Shown here: one piece after another, positions 1 to 10,188 of the stretch
How positions within the stretch are numbered: the first letter of the stretch is position 1
How the letters are laid out: the number at the start of each line of letters is the position of its first letter
From: Verrucomicrobiota bacterium
GTDB lineage: Bacteria; Bacteroidota; Bacteroidia; Chitinophagales; UBA8649
DNA: 35,759 nt
Direction: 5' to 3'
NCBI GenBank assembly: GCA_017853115.1
Contig: JAFMKE010000008.1
Span: 1 to 35,759, forward strand
The notes under the pieces: generated by a model
Told to the model about the DNA's origin: nothing
What the model saw: only the letters and a program-made list of their open reading frames with translations
The model's database searches: none
Position numbers and translations under genes: made by a program

Positions 1-131
1 CCATTATAAACTTGCTCTTGCATGGTGTCAGTGAGCCAACTATCTACCATAACTGAGTCTAATTCTTGTGCATAGCCCCATACCATGCTCATAAAAATAT
101 ACGTTAAAACTAAGTAGGGTGGATATTTCAT
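1..131 (-). CDS. 5' part of a secreted protein, truncated by the left window edge
   Basis: Reverse-strand reading from ATG at 131 gives MKYPPYLVLTYIFMSMVWGYAQELDSVMVDSWLTDTMQEQVYN..., a signal-peptide-like start that stays open to the window edge. Not in the supplied ORF track. Confidence 0.6.
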   Translation of the reverse strand, partial: MKYPPYLVLTYIFMSMVWGYAQELDSVMVDSWLTDTMQEQVYN

Positions 132-199
132 TTGTGCGTCTTTATAGATGTGGTATGATATTGGGATATATTTATCAAAATTAAGTAAAACTTAAGTTA

Positions 200-1084
200 A
201 TGAGAGCAAAAATTCTTTTAATCTTGGTAATTGCCAGCCTCATGACATGGGGTTCAGCACAGACTGTTTCGGATAAAATTATACATAAAGTTGAAGCTGG
301 ACAAACCCTCTACTTCTTATCCAAAAAATATAACATCGGTATTGATCAGCTGCGACAAGCCAATCCCGATATACTAGACGATTTGATAATCAAACCAGCG
401 CAAGTACTCGTTATTCCCGTTGAAAATAAAACGGTAGAATTAGATCAAGGTGGCTATAAAATCCACGTAGTAAAAACAAAAGAAACCCTTTACTCCCTTT
501 CGAAACTCTATGATATTAGTGTAAGTGAATTGATTAATTTAAATCAATTGGAAAGCGCTAACATTAGTATTGGGCAAGAGTTAAAAGTTGGCAAACTCCA
601 AGTGAACGACGATGCAATCTTTGAAAAGAGTACGAATGATATTGAAATTATCGAGGAAAAGCGTGAAGAAAAAACAGAGGAAGATAAAGATCAAGTCAAT
701 CAGGCAAAAGATGTCATGCTATATAAACAGCTTTTTGAAAGTTACGACAATGGAGTTAACCAGTTGAACAAAGACAAAGGGATCGGAAACTATTTGGATG
801 GGAATAGTAGTGGTGCATATCTAGCTATGGTCAATAATGTGCCTGCCGAGCAGATTGTAAAGGTGAGAAATTTGATGAACAACAAGGTGATTTATTTAAA
901 AGTAGTTGGGCCAGTATCTTCGAAAGATGCGGATAAAAACATTGCTATCAAGATATCAAAATCTGCCGCAGAAGATCTTAACATTATCGAAGATCGATTT
1001 TTAGCGGAGTGGACCTGGTATACGATTCAAAGTAAAAATGAAAACACCATAGAAACCCCAAGTACCACATTCGATGATTTTTAG
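200..1084 (+). CDS. LysM-domain secreted protein, probably peptidoglycan-binding
   Basis: Signal peptide followed by two LysM-like repeats (HKVEAGQTLYFLSKKYNIGIDQLRQANP and HVVKTKETLYSLSKLYDISVSELINLNQ). Confidence 0.85.
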   Translation: MRAKILLILVIASLMTWGSAQTVSDKIIHKVEAGQTLYFLSKKYNIGIDQLRQANPDILDDLIIKPAQVLVIPVENKTVELDQGGYKIHVVKTKETLYSLSKLYDISVSELINLNQLESANISIGQELKVGKLQVNDDAIFEKSTNDIEIIEEKREEKTEEDKDQVNQAKDVMLYKQLFESYDNGVNQLNKDKGIGNYLDGNSSGAYLAMVNNVPAEQIVKVRNLMNNKVIYLKVVGPVSSKDADKNIAIKISKSAAEDLNIIEDRFLAEWTWYTIQSKNENTIETPSTTFDDF

Positions 1085-1097
1085 CTAGCTTAGCATA

Positions 1098-1808
1098 ATG
1101 CAAGAAGAATTAAGAAATCAAAAACCTGGAAGAAGTGAACAAACCTTACTCATTCTTTCAGGTTTTTTTATTGCGTCCCTTGTACTGACCAACCTAATTG
1201 CTGGTCGATTTTTCACGCTAGAAATCCCATTCTTACACATTAGTTGGGCACTTTCTTCAGGTATCATTGCCTATCCTATTACATTTTTAGTTACTGATAT
1301 TATTTCTGAGGTTTATGGAGAAAAAAGGGCTACCACATTAGTGCTTACGGGCTTTCTGGTTAGTATATTCACCGTGATTATTATCCTTATCAGCACCAAT
1401 CTACCTATCTGGAAAAACTCGCCAGTGGATGAACAATCCTACAATACAGTTTTTGGCTTAGCACCCGGAATCGTTTTCGGTTCAATGATAGCCTATTTAA
1501 CCGCACAATATGTAGATGTTCAGTTGTTTGAATTTTGGAGAAAACTAACCAAAGGGAAACACCTTTGGCTTCGGAACAATGGATCCACCATTTTAAGTCA
1601 GTTGATTGACACCAGCTTGGTTGTAATTATTGCTTTAATCATTTATCCAAGGTTTACCGGAACATCTGAACCAATTACTTGGCATTCTGCCGTTCAAATA
1701 ATAGTTGGACAATATATTTTTAAAGCTGTTATAGCCTTAGTGGATACACCACTTATCTATATTGCTGTTGACCAAATCAACAAGTATCTTAAGAAAGATG
1801 TGGCTTAA
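1098..1808 (+). CDS. Queuosine precursor transporter family (YhhQ/VUT) membrane protein
   Basis: Multi-TM protein with motifs typical of the family (ANLIAGRFF-like start, YPITFLVTDIISEVYGEKRA). Confidence 0.85.
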   Translation: MQEELRNQKPGRSEQTLLILSGFFIASLVLTNLIAGRFFTLEIPFLHISWALSSGIIAYPITFLVTDIISEVYGEKRATTLVLTGFLVSIFTVIIILISTNLPIWKNSPVDEQSYNTVFGLAPGIVFGSMIAYLTAQYVDVQLFEFWRKLTKGKHLWLRNNGSTILSQLIDTSLVVIIALIIYPRFTGTSEPITWHSAVQIIVGQYIFKAVIALVDTPLIYIAVDQINKYLKKDVA

Positions 1809-1840
1809 TGAAGCAAACAATTTTAAACAACACATTAGTT

Positions 1841-2578
1841 TTACTTAAATCGCTGAAATTCTATTTTGTGCATTAAAGGAACCGCCAATCCAATAGAAGC
1901 TCCAACACCATAACCCACAAGTACATCTGTCCAAAAATGCTTGCCCGCTCTTACCCGTAAAATGGCTGTAGCCATGGGCAAAACAGTTGCTGCGAACCAA
2001 ACAAGCGGTTTCATTTTAGAGTTAGGATAATAATGTGTATGCATCATGGCAAAAGAAAAACTCGCAGATGCCATGGTCGAAGTATGTCCACTAAAGAAAG
2101 ATTGCGTGGCCCCTTTCTCCAACTTTTTATCCATTGGGGCATTTGGATTATAAAGGTAAGGTCTTTTCCTTTGCGCCAATTCTTTAGTTAAATAGGTTAT
2201 TCCCGTATTCAATAGAAATACTTCAGCACTTATGGCCGCAACCATACCAAAATCCTTACGACTGCGCTCACCAGCAAGAAACAGCATAGGAGATGCCATC
2301 CCCATATACATCAAGGCATCACTCCAATGCGCTGCAGTTGTATTCCAGTTATACGTAGCGCTTCTATCAAAACTACCTATAGTCATCCTGTCCAAATTGA
2401 CAATTTGATCCATTGTTAATGGTGCGCGTTTTCTCTCCAAGATAAAACCTGTTAGAGCCGAACCAGCACCTATGCTTAAGACAGGAACTTCTGTTGAGTA
2501 CCGCAGTTTATATGGCGATTGAGCGCTGCTTAATACAAAAAGAAGAATAAATACTATCAGAAAGAAGTGATGTTTCAT
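1841..2578 (-). CDS. PAP2-family phosphatase
   Basis: PAP2 signature segments KELAQRKRPY...FFSGHTSTMASASFSFA...RVRAGKHFWTDVLVGYGVG. Confidence 0.9.
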   Translation of the reverse strand: MKHHFFLIVFILLFVLSSAQSPYKLRYSTEVPVLSIGAGSALTGFILERKRAPLTMDQIVNLDRMTIGSFDRSATYNWNTTAAHWSDALMYMGMASPMLFLAGERSRKDFGMVAAISAEVFLLNTGITYLTKELAQRKRPYLYNPNAPMDKKLEKGATQSFFSGHTSTMASASFSFAMMHTHYYPNSKMKPLVWFAATVLPMATAILRVRAGKHFWTDVLVGYGVGASIGLAVPLMHKIEFQRFK

Positions 2579-2764
2579 AGAATTTAATATTTTTAAAGCC
2601 GTTAAGCTGGATCAATGTACAAATTAAGTGTTTTTTGTGTTTTAAAGCCCATTTTTCTCTGGAAAACTGGACTGTATTTTACGCATAAAATCGCATTCGG
2701 AGGCATACTTTTTCAAACTATGTGTCTCATTCATTATCTCAATTCACAAGTGCAATAAAAAACT

Positions 2765-4678
2765 ATGGGAGCTCCGAAAGTAAAGGCAACATCCACGGCA
2801 AAGCAACTACAAGCCTTCGAAAAACATCTCCTAAAAGATATTCACGCGCTCAACAAAATGCTCCATGAGGGCATGTTTGAAATTGATAAAATCCGTATTG
2901 GTGCGGAACAAGAGTTTTGCCTCGTAGACAAATATTATAAGCCAGCTGGCAAAAATATTGAAATGATGCAACTGCTTGGTAAAAATCCACTCTTTACAAC
3001 CGAGTTGGCCAAGTTCAATATGGAGATTAATGCTACACCACAGATCTTTGCCAAAGATTGTCTTTCTGTAATGGAGAAAGAAATTCTTGACAATTTAGAT
3101 GAAGCGCATCGTGCAGCTGCAAAATTAGGCATTCAGATTGTCTTAACGGGCATTTTACCTACCCTAAGAAAGTTCGATTTCTCGATGGATAACCTAACAC
3201 CATACGAGCGATATTACGCGCTTTGCGCATCAATTAATAAGCTTAGGGGTAAGAATTATGATTTAAATATCAGTGGAATTGACGAGTTGTTTTCTGAACA
3301 CGATTCGCCGTTAATCGAAGCGGCAAATACTGGTTTCCAAGTTCACTTACAAGTGAGACCGGATGATTTCGTGGATATGTATAATATTTCGCAAGTTATT
3401 GCAGCCCCTGTATTATCGAGTTCAACTAACTCTCCTATCCTTTTTGGAAAACGCCTGTGGAAGGAAACTCGAATAGCCCTGTTTGCTCAATCTGTTGATA
3501 CCAGAAGTTACAAAGAGCATGCGCGAGAAATGAGTCCACGCGTAACCTTTGGTGATCATTGGTTACAAAAATCGATTTTAGAAATTTATAAGGAAGATAT
3601 TATAAAATATCGCGTATTGCTGAATACGGAAGTTCAAGAAAATGTTTTTGAGAAATTAAAGAGCGGAACGGCACCTGATTTAATGGCACTTAAGGTGCAT
3701 AATTCAACAGTGTACCGATGGAATAGGGCTTGTTATGGAATTAGCGAAGGTAAAGCCCATTTAAGAATCGAGAACAGGGTATTACCTGCTGGTCCTACTG
3801 TAAAAGACGAAATAGCCAATGCCGCATTTTGGTTAGGCTTAATGGTAGGGATACATAAGCAGTATGGTGATGTTACGAAATATATGGAATTTGATGTAGC
3901 CAAAAATAATTTTTTAAAGGCTTCAGTCCATGGTCTCGATACAAAATTATTCTGGTTAGATGGCAAAAGCTATGCTGCAGGTGATTTAATCATTAAGGAA
4001 CTTCTTCCGATTGCTCGCAAAGGATTAAAACAGCACAAAGTAGATAAAGAGGAAATAGATGATTACCTCGGAGTCATTGAAGATCGTGTTCGTGAAGTTC
4101 GGACAGGTTCATACTGGCAGTTAAAATCATTTAACAAATTAACCAAGAAAGCAAATAAAGAAGAAGCTCTTGCCGCCATCACAGCGGCTACTATTCAAAA
4201 CCAAAAAGATAATACCCCCGTGCACAAATGGAACTTAGCCGAATTAGGCGCAAACAAAGACTGGAAGCCCAGCGAAATATTCGTAGAGGAATTTATGACC
4301 ACCAAGGTTTTTACTGCAACCGAAGAAGATATTGTGGCTTTAGTTAGTGAAATGATGGATTGGCAAAAAATACGCTATGTCGCGATTGAAAATAAAAAAG
4401 GTAAGCTTGTTGGTTTAGCTACTTCACGATTGATGTTAAGAGCCTATATGAAGCACATTCATCAAGAGGAAAAAATGCCATTGACGGTGGGTGAAGTAAT
4501 GATATCTAACCCAATGACCATACGACCGGATGCTAAACTTACAGAAGCTATGGAGATTATGACCAAATATCAGTTTGGTGCATTACCTGTAGTGGACGAT
4601 AAAAATCAACTCATTGGCATGGTGACGGAAGCGAACTTCCTAGCAATAACCAATAATTTATTGGAGAAGGTTAAATAA
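2765..4678 (+). CDS. GCS2-like (glutamate-cysteine ligase 2 / carboxylate-amine ligase) protein with C-terminal CBS domain pair
   Basis: N-terminal IGAEQEFCLVD and FNMEINATPQ segments resemble GCS2-type ligases. The C-terminus carries two CBS-like units (EEFMTTKVFTATEEDIV... and VGEVMISNPMTIRPDAKLTEAMEIMTKYQFGALPVVDDKNQLIGMVTE). Confidence 0.8.
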   Translation: MGAPKVKATSTAKQLQAFEKHLLKDIHALNKMLHEGMFEIDKIRIGAEQEFCLVDKYYKPAGKNIEMMQLLGKNPLFTTELAKFNMEINATPQIFAKDCLSVMEKEILDNLDEAHRAAAKLGIQIVLTGILPTLRKFDFSMDNLTPYERYYALCASINKLRGKNYDLNISGIDELFSEHDSPLIEAANTGFQVHLQVRPDDFVDMYNISQVIAAPVLSSSTNSPILFGKRLWKETRIALFAQSVDTRSYKEHAREMSPRVTFGDHWLQKSILEIYKEDIIKYRVLLNTEVQENVFEKLKSGTAPDLMALKVHNSTVYRWNRACYGISEGKAHLRIENRVLPAGPTVKDEIANAAFWLGLMVGIHKQYGDVTKYMEFDVAKNNFLKASVHGLDTKLFWLDGKSYAAGDLIIKELLPIARKGLKQHKVDKEEIDDYLGVIEDRVREVRTGSYWQLKSFNKLTKKANKEEALAAITAATIQNQKDNTPVHKWNLAELGANKDWKPSEIFVEEFMTTKVFTATEEDIVALVSEMMDWQKIRYVAIENKKGKLVGLATSRLMLRAYMKHIHQEEKMPLTVGEVMISNPMTIRPDAKLTEAMEIMTKYQFGALPVVDDKNQLIGMVTEANFLAITNNLLEKVK

Positions 4679-4710
4679 TTCTACACTGGCTCGCATTAAA
4701 GTACGGACAC

Positions 4711-6516
4711 CTAGGCATTAACCCTTTTTGAGGCAGCAATTCTTCTTTCTATATCACCCAACTCACCCTTAGGAATTGCGCCAATCAAGCGTTGCGTATA
4801 CTCTTTTTGCGGATTGTTATAAATTTCATCAGCAATACCCATTTCCTCAATCTTACCTTTATTCATTACGATCATTTGATCGCTCATAAATTTAACCACG
4901 GATAAATCGTGAGAAATAAAGATATAGGTAAAACCAAATTCTTCCCTAAGGTTTAAAAGCAAGTTCAACACTTGAGCCTGCACTGACACGTCAAGTGCTG
5001 ATACAGATTCATCACAAATAATGAACCGGGGATTTAAAGCCAAAGCGCGCGCAATACATATTCGCTGTCTTTGTCCACCACTAAATTCGTGCGGATATCG
5101 ATGATAATGATTGGGATCTAATCCCACAGTACTCAATAGGCTTTCGACCTTATCTTTTCGCTCTTTTTCATTGCTCAACAAACCGTGCACAGACATCGGC
5201 TCTTGAATAGCTCCTCCTATCGTCATTCTTGGATTTAAAGATGAATAAGGATCCTGAAAAATGATCTGCATATCTTTTCGTAAGTCCTTCAAATCGGCAC
5301 TGTTCATACTCAAGATATCTCTCCCTTCAAACAATACCTCGCCATCGTGAGCAGGAGCCAAATTTAAAATCGTACGACCCAAGGTCGTCTTTCCACATCC
5401 GGACTCACCTACCAAGCCCATGGTTTCTCCAGGATAAACCTGAAAACTTACATCATCTACCGCTTTAACCCAAGAAGTAGTTTTACCGAAGAAATTTTTA
5501 TTTGTAGGAAACCAAGTTTTTAATCCTTTCACCTCCAAAATGGGCGTTTTCTCTTTAAGCTTCTCCATTCTTTCTTTGGTAGTTGCTTCAGAAACAACTA
5601 CTTTATTAATAGCTTCTTCAACGGAGGTATTCAGCTCTGTGATACTGCCATCTGCTTCAACGCGCATGAAATCTTTGACTGTAGGCAGTTTACTCAATCG
5701 TTTGCCTAGTGGCGGTCTACACGCTAGTAAAGAACGGGTATAGGGATGTTTCGGATTTTTAAATATATCCAATACATCGCCGGTTTCAACAATATTTCCT
5801 TGATACATCACAATTACGCGATCAGCTATCTCTCCGATAACCCCCAAATCATGCGTAATAAAAACAATAGAACTTTCGAGTTGCATACTCAAATCGTTCA
5901 TCAATTCAAGAATAGTTTTTTGAACGGTGACATCAAGAGCCGTTGTAGGTTCATCTGCAATCAGAATATCAGGATTACAACTCATTGCCATGGCAATCAT
6001 GACGCGTTGTTTTTGTCCACCTGAAAGTTGATGAGGATAAGCATCGAAAATACGCGGAGGATCCGGAAGTTGAACTTTCTCAAACATTTCTAGAGTAATC
6101 GCCTTCGCTTTTTCTTTATCCACTTTTTGATGAAGTAAAATTGCTTCCATCACTTGATCACCACAAGTAAAAACAGGGTTTAGTGAGGTCATAGGCTCCT
6201 GAAAAATCATGGAGATGTCATTCCCGCGAAACTTTCGCATTTCTTCTTCAGGAATTTGAAGTAAATCGATTTGTCTACCATCCTTGGTGTGATAGATGAC
6301 TTCACCCGAACTTATTTTTCCAGGAGGTGAGGGAATTAAACGCATGATCGATAAGGATGTAACCGATTTTCCCGAACCAGATTCACCAACGATACCGACA
6401 GTTTCTCCGCGATACAAAGTAAAACTAATCCCCTTAACCGCTTTTACACTTCCTTCATCCGTATTGAACTCAGTAACCAGATTTTTAACCTCTAATAAAA
6501 TCTTCTTTTCACTCAT
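4711..6516 (-). CDS. Dipeptide/oligopeptide ABC transporter ATP-binding protein with two fused ATPase domains (DppD-DppF/YejF-like)
   Basis: Two Walker A motifs (GESGSGKS, GESGCGKT), two LSGGQ-type signatures (LSGGQKQR, FSGGQRQR) and two Walker B motifs. The ORF track starts at 6525, but MSEKKILLEVKNLV at 6516 is the more likely start. Confidence 0.92.
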   Translation of the reverse strand: MSEKKILLEVKNLVTEFNTDEGSVKAVKGISFTLYRGETVGIVGESGSGKSVTSLSIMRLIPSPPGKISSGEVIYHTKDGRQIDLLQIPEEEMRKFRGNDISMIFQEPMTSLNPVFTCGDQVMEAILLHQKVDKEKAKAITLEMFEKVQLPDPPRIFDAYPHQLSGGQKQRVMIAMAMSCNPDILIADEPTTALDVTVQKTILELMNDLSMQLESSIVFITHDLGVIGEIADRVIVMYQGNIVETGDVLDIFKNPKHPYTRSLLACRPPLGKRLSKLPTVKDFMRVEADGSITELNTSVEEAINKVVVSEATTKERMEKLKEKTPILEVKGLKTWFPTNKNFFGKTTSWVKAVDDVSFQVYPGETMGLVGESGCGKTTLGRTILNLAPAHDGEVLFEGRDILSMNSADLKDLRKDMQIIFQDPYSSLNPRMTIGGAIQEPMSVHGLLSNEKERKDKVESLLSTVGLDPNHYHRYPHEFSGGQRQRICIARALALNPRFIICDESVSALDVSVQAQVLNLLLNLREEFGFTYIFISHDLSVVKFMSDQMIVMNKGKIEEMGIADEIYNNPQKEYTQRLIGAIPKGELGDIERRIAASKRVNA

Positions 6517-6584
6517 GGAATGCATTCTTTTTTAATGCCAATTGGAGGCATTATTTACAAGGAACTAAATTAAGGCTAATTTCT

Positions 6585-7646
6585 CTATTTTTTGAGCTTC
6601 GCCCAATTTAACATCCTCGCCATATGTTCTGGCAATGCCAATTCTTCCAACAAATCATCGATATCTTCAAAACTAAAAGTACTCCATTCAATCGATTGGA
6701 TAGCAGCCAACCAATCTGCAGGGTCTAAAGATGGTATCACCTTACCTCTTTGTTTATTCACTAACTCTTTAGCTCCAACGCGATTAGAGACATAAACCGG
6801 CAAGTGAGCAGCAAAAGCTTCCGTGATTATTTGACCAAAAGGTTCATAAACAGCTGGATGAAGTAACATATCGGCTGCAGCATATATTTCTTGAACGTTT
6901 TTTACAAATCCTAAAGAAATTACATTCTCGAGCGCACTATCAAAGGAAGAACCTGCTACGAGAAGCTTATAATTCTGTGGCAAATGAGCAAAAACTTTTT
7001 GTAAAATATCTAAGCCCTTTCTTTTATGACTTGTAGAAACGAGCAAAAAGAGTTTATCATCCGGCTCAAAACGCCACTTAGCGCGCATCGCCTGTTTATC
7101 CAGCTTCTGATTGAAACGACTCAGATTGATCGGTGGATAAAGTACTTTGACATTATTAGGTGAAATGTGGTAACACCTGATGATCTCATTTTTCACCATT
7201 TCAGAACAAGCATATATCACTTGTGCATTATTAAAGGCTTTGCGATCTAGATAGAGTTGCATTAAATCCACCAAATCATACAGGCGATTACCCTTAGCAT
7301 CTAAATATCCTTTATGTGTACTCGGTGCAATCACATGATTTTGCCTGGATGTTCGCTCAAGTGATAAGATAAAATCGAAGGAATTCCTATCTAATATCTT
7401 CTTTAACTTCTTATCGAAAAAGAAGTTTCGGATGGGTTTGGGTACGCGTCTGAGGTTAATGAAATGCACCTTTAATCCTTTCGGCACATCAATATCATCC
7501 GCCTTCTTTGAAGTAAACAGATGAACCTCGTCCCCACGCTGAAGAAAATAGTCGATGTAATTAAACAAGCGAGTCTCGAGACCTCCTTTATAAACATATC
7601 GGATATGAATTAAAGCAACACGCATTCCGTTTTCAAACATAAGCAT
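6585..7646 (-). CDS. Glycosyltransferase family 4 (RfaG/WaaG-like)
   Basis: GT4-like layout: KGGLETRLFNYIDYFLQRGDEVHLFT at the N-terminus and HPAVYEPFGQIITEAFAAHLPVYVS near the C-terminus. The start may be the internal Met at 7625. Confidence 0.85.
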   Translation of the reverse strand: MLMFENGMRVALIHIRYVYKGGLETRLFNYIDYFLQRGDEVHLFTSKKADDIDVPKGLKVHFINLRRVPKPIRNFFFDKKLKKILDRNSFDFILSLERTSRQNHVIAPSTHKGYLDAKGNRLYDLVDLMQLYLDRKAFNNAQVIYACSEMVKNEIIRCYHISPNNVKVLYPPINLSRFNQKLDKQAMRAKWRFEPDDKLFLLVSTSHKRKGLDILQKVFAHLPQNYKLLVAGSSFDSALENVISLGFVKNVQEIYAAADMLLHPAVYEPFGQIITEAFAAHLPVYVSNRVGAKELVNKQRGKVIPSLDPADWLAAIQSIEWSTFSFEDIDDLLEELALPEHMARMLNWAKLKK

Positions 7647-7700
7647 TTTATCTCAGTGAATGCATTAAACATCCTGATGAGTATCGCTGAAAATTATTCA

Positions 7701-7708
7701 TATATTTG
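7701..7708 (+). promoter_or_regulatory. Putative Bacteroidota -7 box (TATATTTG) for the SCP2-domain gene
   Basis: Matches TAnnTTTG 25 bp upstream of the ATG. No clear -33 TTG found. Confidence 0.4.
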
Positions 7709-7711
7709 TAC

Positions 7712-7725
7712 CAAACAAGCGTTTG
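7712..7725. promoter_or_regulatory. Inverted repeat CAAAC-AAGC-GTTTG, candidate TetR-type (PsrA-like) operator
   Basis: Perfect 5-bp arms with a 4-bp spacer between the TATATTTG box and the ATG at 7734. Same layout as the published PsrA consensus (G/C)AAAC(N2-4)GTTT(G/C). Confidence 0.45.
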
Positions 7726-7733
7726 ATTGATTA

Positions 7734-8060
7734 ATGGAAACCGCACGCGAAATAATCCTTTCACTGGAGAATAGATTTAAACCTGAAGAGGTAAATGACG
7801 ATTTAGACATCCTGTTTCATTTTGATATTAGTGGTCCGGATGGCGGACAGTTCTCTGTGCAAATCGACGATGATAAATGCGTGGTAACTGAAGGTTTACA
7901 GGGTGACCCCAAATGTTTGGTAAGTTGCACAGATAAAGTCTATGCTGACTTAGAATTAGGTCGCACAAATGCCCAGATGGCTTTTATGACTGGGAAAATC
8001 AAAATTTCCAATATTATGGCCATGATGAAGTTTATCAATTGTTTTGAAAAACTTCACTAG
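7734..8060 (+). CDS. SCP2 sterol-binding domain protein
   Basis: Small single-domain ORF with the SCP2 pattern (FDISGPDGGQFSVQIDDDKCVV...LGRTNAQMAFMTGKIKISNIMAMMKF). Confidence 0.85.
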   Translation: METAREIILSLENRFKPEEVNDDLDILFHFDISGPDGGQFSVQIDDDKCVVTEGLQGDPKCLVSCTDKVYADLELGRTNAQMAFMTGKIKISNIMAMMKFINCFEKLH

Positions 8061-8065
8061 ATTCC

Positions 8066-10033
8066 TTACTTGATTACTAAGTGTTGCACGGCACTTAGAC
8101 CTTCGGATTGAATAAGTAGGGTATATACTCCAGCGCTCAGTGTATGTTCTACTTTTTGTTCGCCTTGCGTAATAGGAAAATCCATAACTAAGCGTCCAAG
8201 ATTATCAAAAATCTGAACTTCTCCCATTTTAGCTTCAAGCACTACATTAAAATAATTTTTGCTCGGATTTGGATAAAGCTTGAAAAGTATCGCTTCCTTC
8301 GCTCGATCACTTATACCGGTAATTTCTAAACTTGGATCTGCTACGAAGCTATTTTTCATATTTAAAACCCAATTCTCCGGGTCGATATCCACCGCATAAA
8401 TTTCCTTATCAATATCGAATACATAACTCTGACCGTTTACACTGTTCATTACATAAATAACTGTATCAGAATTATCCATGAACTCAATTTCTATCTCAAT
8501 CGCACTTTTGAAAAAAGGCGTAACCGCTGGCATAGAAGTCGTTTGACTTAATTCCACCACTATTCGATTGCCCACATTATTATATCGTCCGCTATACGTT
8601 GGGAATCCCTCGCCATAGTACCAATGTGCTAAAAACTGATCCATCGAAACACCAGTTACAGATTCTACTGAGGCAATGAAATCCTCTGCTGTAGCCGTAG
8701 AATTAGCAAAATCATTCATGTAGGTCTTCATAGCCTGGAAAAACAAATCATCGTCATTGACCCAGTGTCTAACCATATGAACAAGGGCAGAACCCTTATC
8801 ATAGGTCAGGCGTGAACTAAAGATTCGACTATCACTATCCTGCTCATTTAACGGAACATATACACTTCCGTTACCCTGACTCATTACATTATTATGCACA
8901 CCCGCCATTCGTTGCTGCGCACTATTTTGATTTAATGTTTGAATAAATAAATACTCTGAATAAGAGGCAAAACCTTCATTAACCCAAATATGCCCCCAAT
9001 CAGCACAGGTAACATAATCTCCAAACCACTGATGTCCAAGCTCATGGGCTGTTAGGCCCGTTTCAAAAAATCCTTGAGTTGTCATTGTCTGATGTTCCAT
9101 TCCACCACTTAGAGGAGCCATGCAATGCCCATATTTTTCGTCTCGAAATGGATACAAACCATATAAATCAGAAAATACATACATCATATCACCCGTTAGA
9201 TCAATATCACTCATGAAATTGTTTAATGTAGCTGGGTTATCATAAATGTAGTTTTGAATAAAAACACTTTCTGTTGTTCCCGGTAACGGCGCATTGAAGC
9301 TATAATCTATGTACGGACCGACTGCTATTGACATTAAATAGTAGGCTATCGGATGTTGATGCTTCCATTCAAATCGTGTTTTGCCTCCAGCAAGAGAAAC
9401 TTCCTGTTGAAGTAAACCATTCGCTCCACCTTTCATTCCTGGAGGAACAGTCAACCAAATTTCACAAGAATCAATCTTATCCGTCAGCTCTTGCTTACAT
9501 GGCCACCAGGTATGTGCTGAAAAGGGCTGACTAAGCGTCCAGGTAACTTGAGCACCCCAGCTTGGGGAAGTACCATTGAATATACCACCAAAGAAACCTC
9601 CACCACCTGGTGGGTTACCGCGATAATATACATCTAAACTAAAGTTCTCTCCTTGATTTAAATTGGTGGGTGGGAAAACTTGTAATTCATCGCCTATTCG
9701 ATTAATCGGAGCCAAAACTCCATCCAATTTCGCACTATCAACTTGTAGTGAACTCGCTAATTCCAGGACAAATATATCTAGACTAAAAGCCACAACTTCA
9801 CCATTTAGCATAGCGTGACCGCTGTTAATCGTCGTACTGGTATTGGCCACATCAAGATCTAGCTTTACATAATGCAAATCATACTTTTCTTGACCATTGA
9901 GGGCCTTTTGTCCGGATTTCATTTGCTGCGCATGAGCAATTTTATGTTTCGCACAAGGATGTATAGATTGTTGTTGGGCAAAAATTGACGACAATCCAAT
10001 AAAAATGAAAAGAGGGAACAAAATATATTTCAT
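8066..10033 (-). CDS. Secreted M1-family metallopeptidase with T9SS type A C-terminal sorting domain
   Basis: Signal peptide, GGMEHQ exopeptidase motif, zinc site HELGHQWFGDYVTCADWGHIWVNEGFA (HExxH-x18-E), and C-terminal LYPNPSKNYFNVVL...GVYTLLIQ sorting-domain pattern. Confidence 0.95.
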   Translation of the reverse strand: MKYILFPLFIFIGLSSIFAQQQSIHPCAKHKIAHAQQMKSGQKALNGQEKYDLHYVKLDLDVANTSTTINSGHAMLNGEVVAFSLDIFVLELASSLQVDSAKLDGVLAPINRIGDELQVFPPTNLNQGENFSLDVYYRGNPPGGGGFFGGIFNGTSPSWGAQVTWTLSQPFSAHTWWPCKQELTDKIDSCEIWLTVPPGMKGGANGLLQQEVSLAGGKTRFEWKHQHPIAYYLMSIAVGPYIDYSFNAPLPGTTESVFIQNYIYDNPATLNNFMSDIDLTGDMMYVFSDLYGLYPFRDEKYGHCMAPLSGGMEHQTMTTQGFFETGLTAHELGHQWFGDYVTCADWGHIWVNEGFASYSEYLFIQTLNQNSAQQRMAGVHNNVMSQGNGSVYVPLNEQDSDSRIFSSRLTYDKGSALVHMVRHWVNDDDLFFQAMKTYMNDFANSTATAEDFIASVESVTGVSMDQFLAHWYYGEGFPTYSGRYNNVGNRIVVELSQTTSMPAVTPFFKSAIEIEIEFMDNSDTVIYVMNSVNGQSYVFDIDKEIYAVDIDPENWVLNMKNSFVADPSLEITGISDRAKEAILFKLYPNPSKNYFNVVLEAKMGEVQIFDNLGRLVMDFPITQGEQKVEHTLSAGVYTLLIQSEGLSAVQHLVIK

Positions 10034-10060
10034 AAAAACAAATTAAGGTAAATCGAGCTC

Positions 10061-10068
10061 CAAATATA
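10061..10068 (-). promoter_or_regulatory. Putative -7 box (TATATTTG) for the M1 peptidase gene
   Basis: Reverse strand reads TATATTTGG, 28 bp upstream of the ATG at 10033. Confidence 0.35.
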
Positions 10069-10188
10069 GTCCAATTTGTTGTTTCTGTTTGGAGATTATC
10101 CTTTTCGTTCCGAAACAGCTGATTAATTGCAGCTAATGTTTACTAGAAATCCGAAAAAATCATTGATGAAATACAGATGGATGAAAAC

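Noticed and set aside
2935-3132. Minus-strand ORF in the track
   Set aside because: Antisense to the GCS2/CBS gene, no recognisable domain; shadow ORF. Same reasoning for 3733..3966.
5540-6535. Plus-strand ORFs 5540..5743, 5746..6024 and 6296..6535
   Set aside because: All antisense to the clearly coding ABC ATPase; low-complexity or compositionally odd translations.
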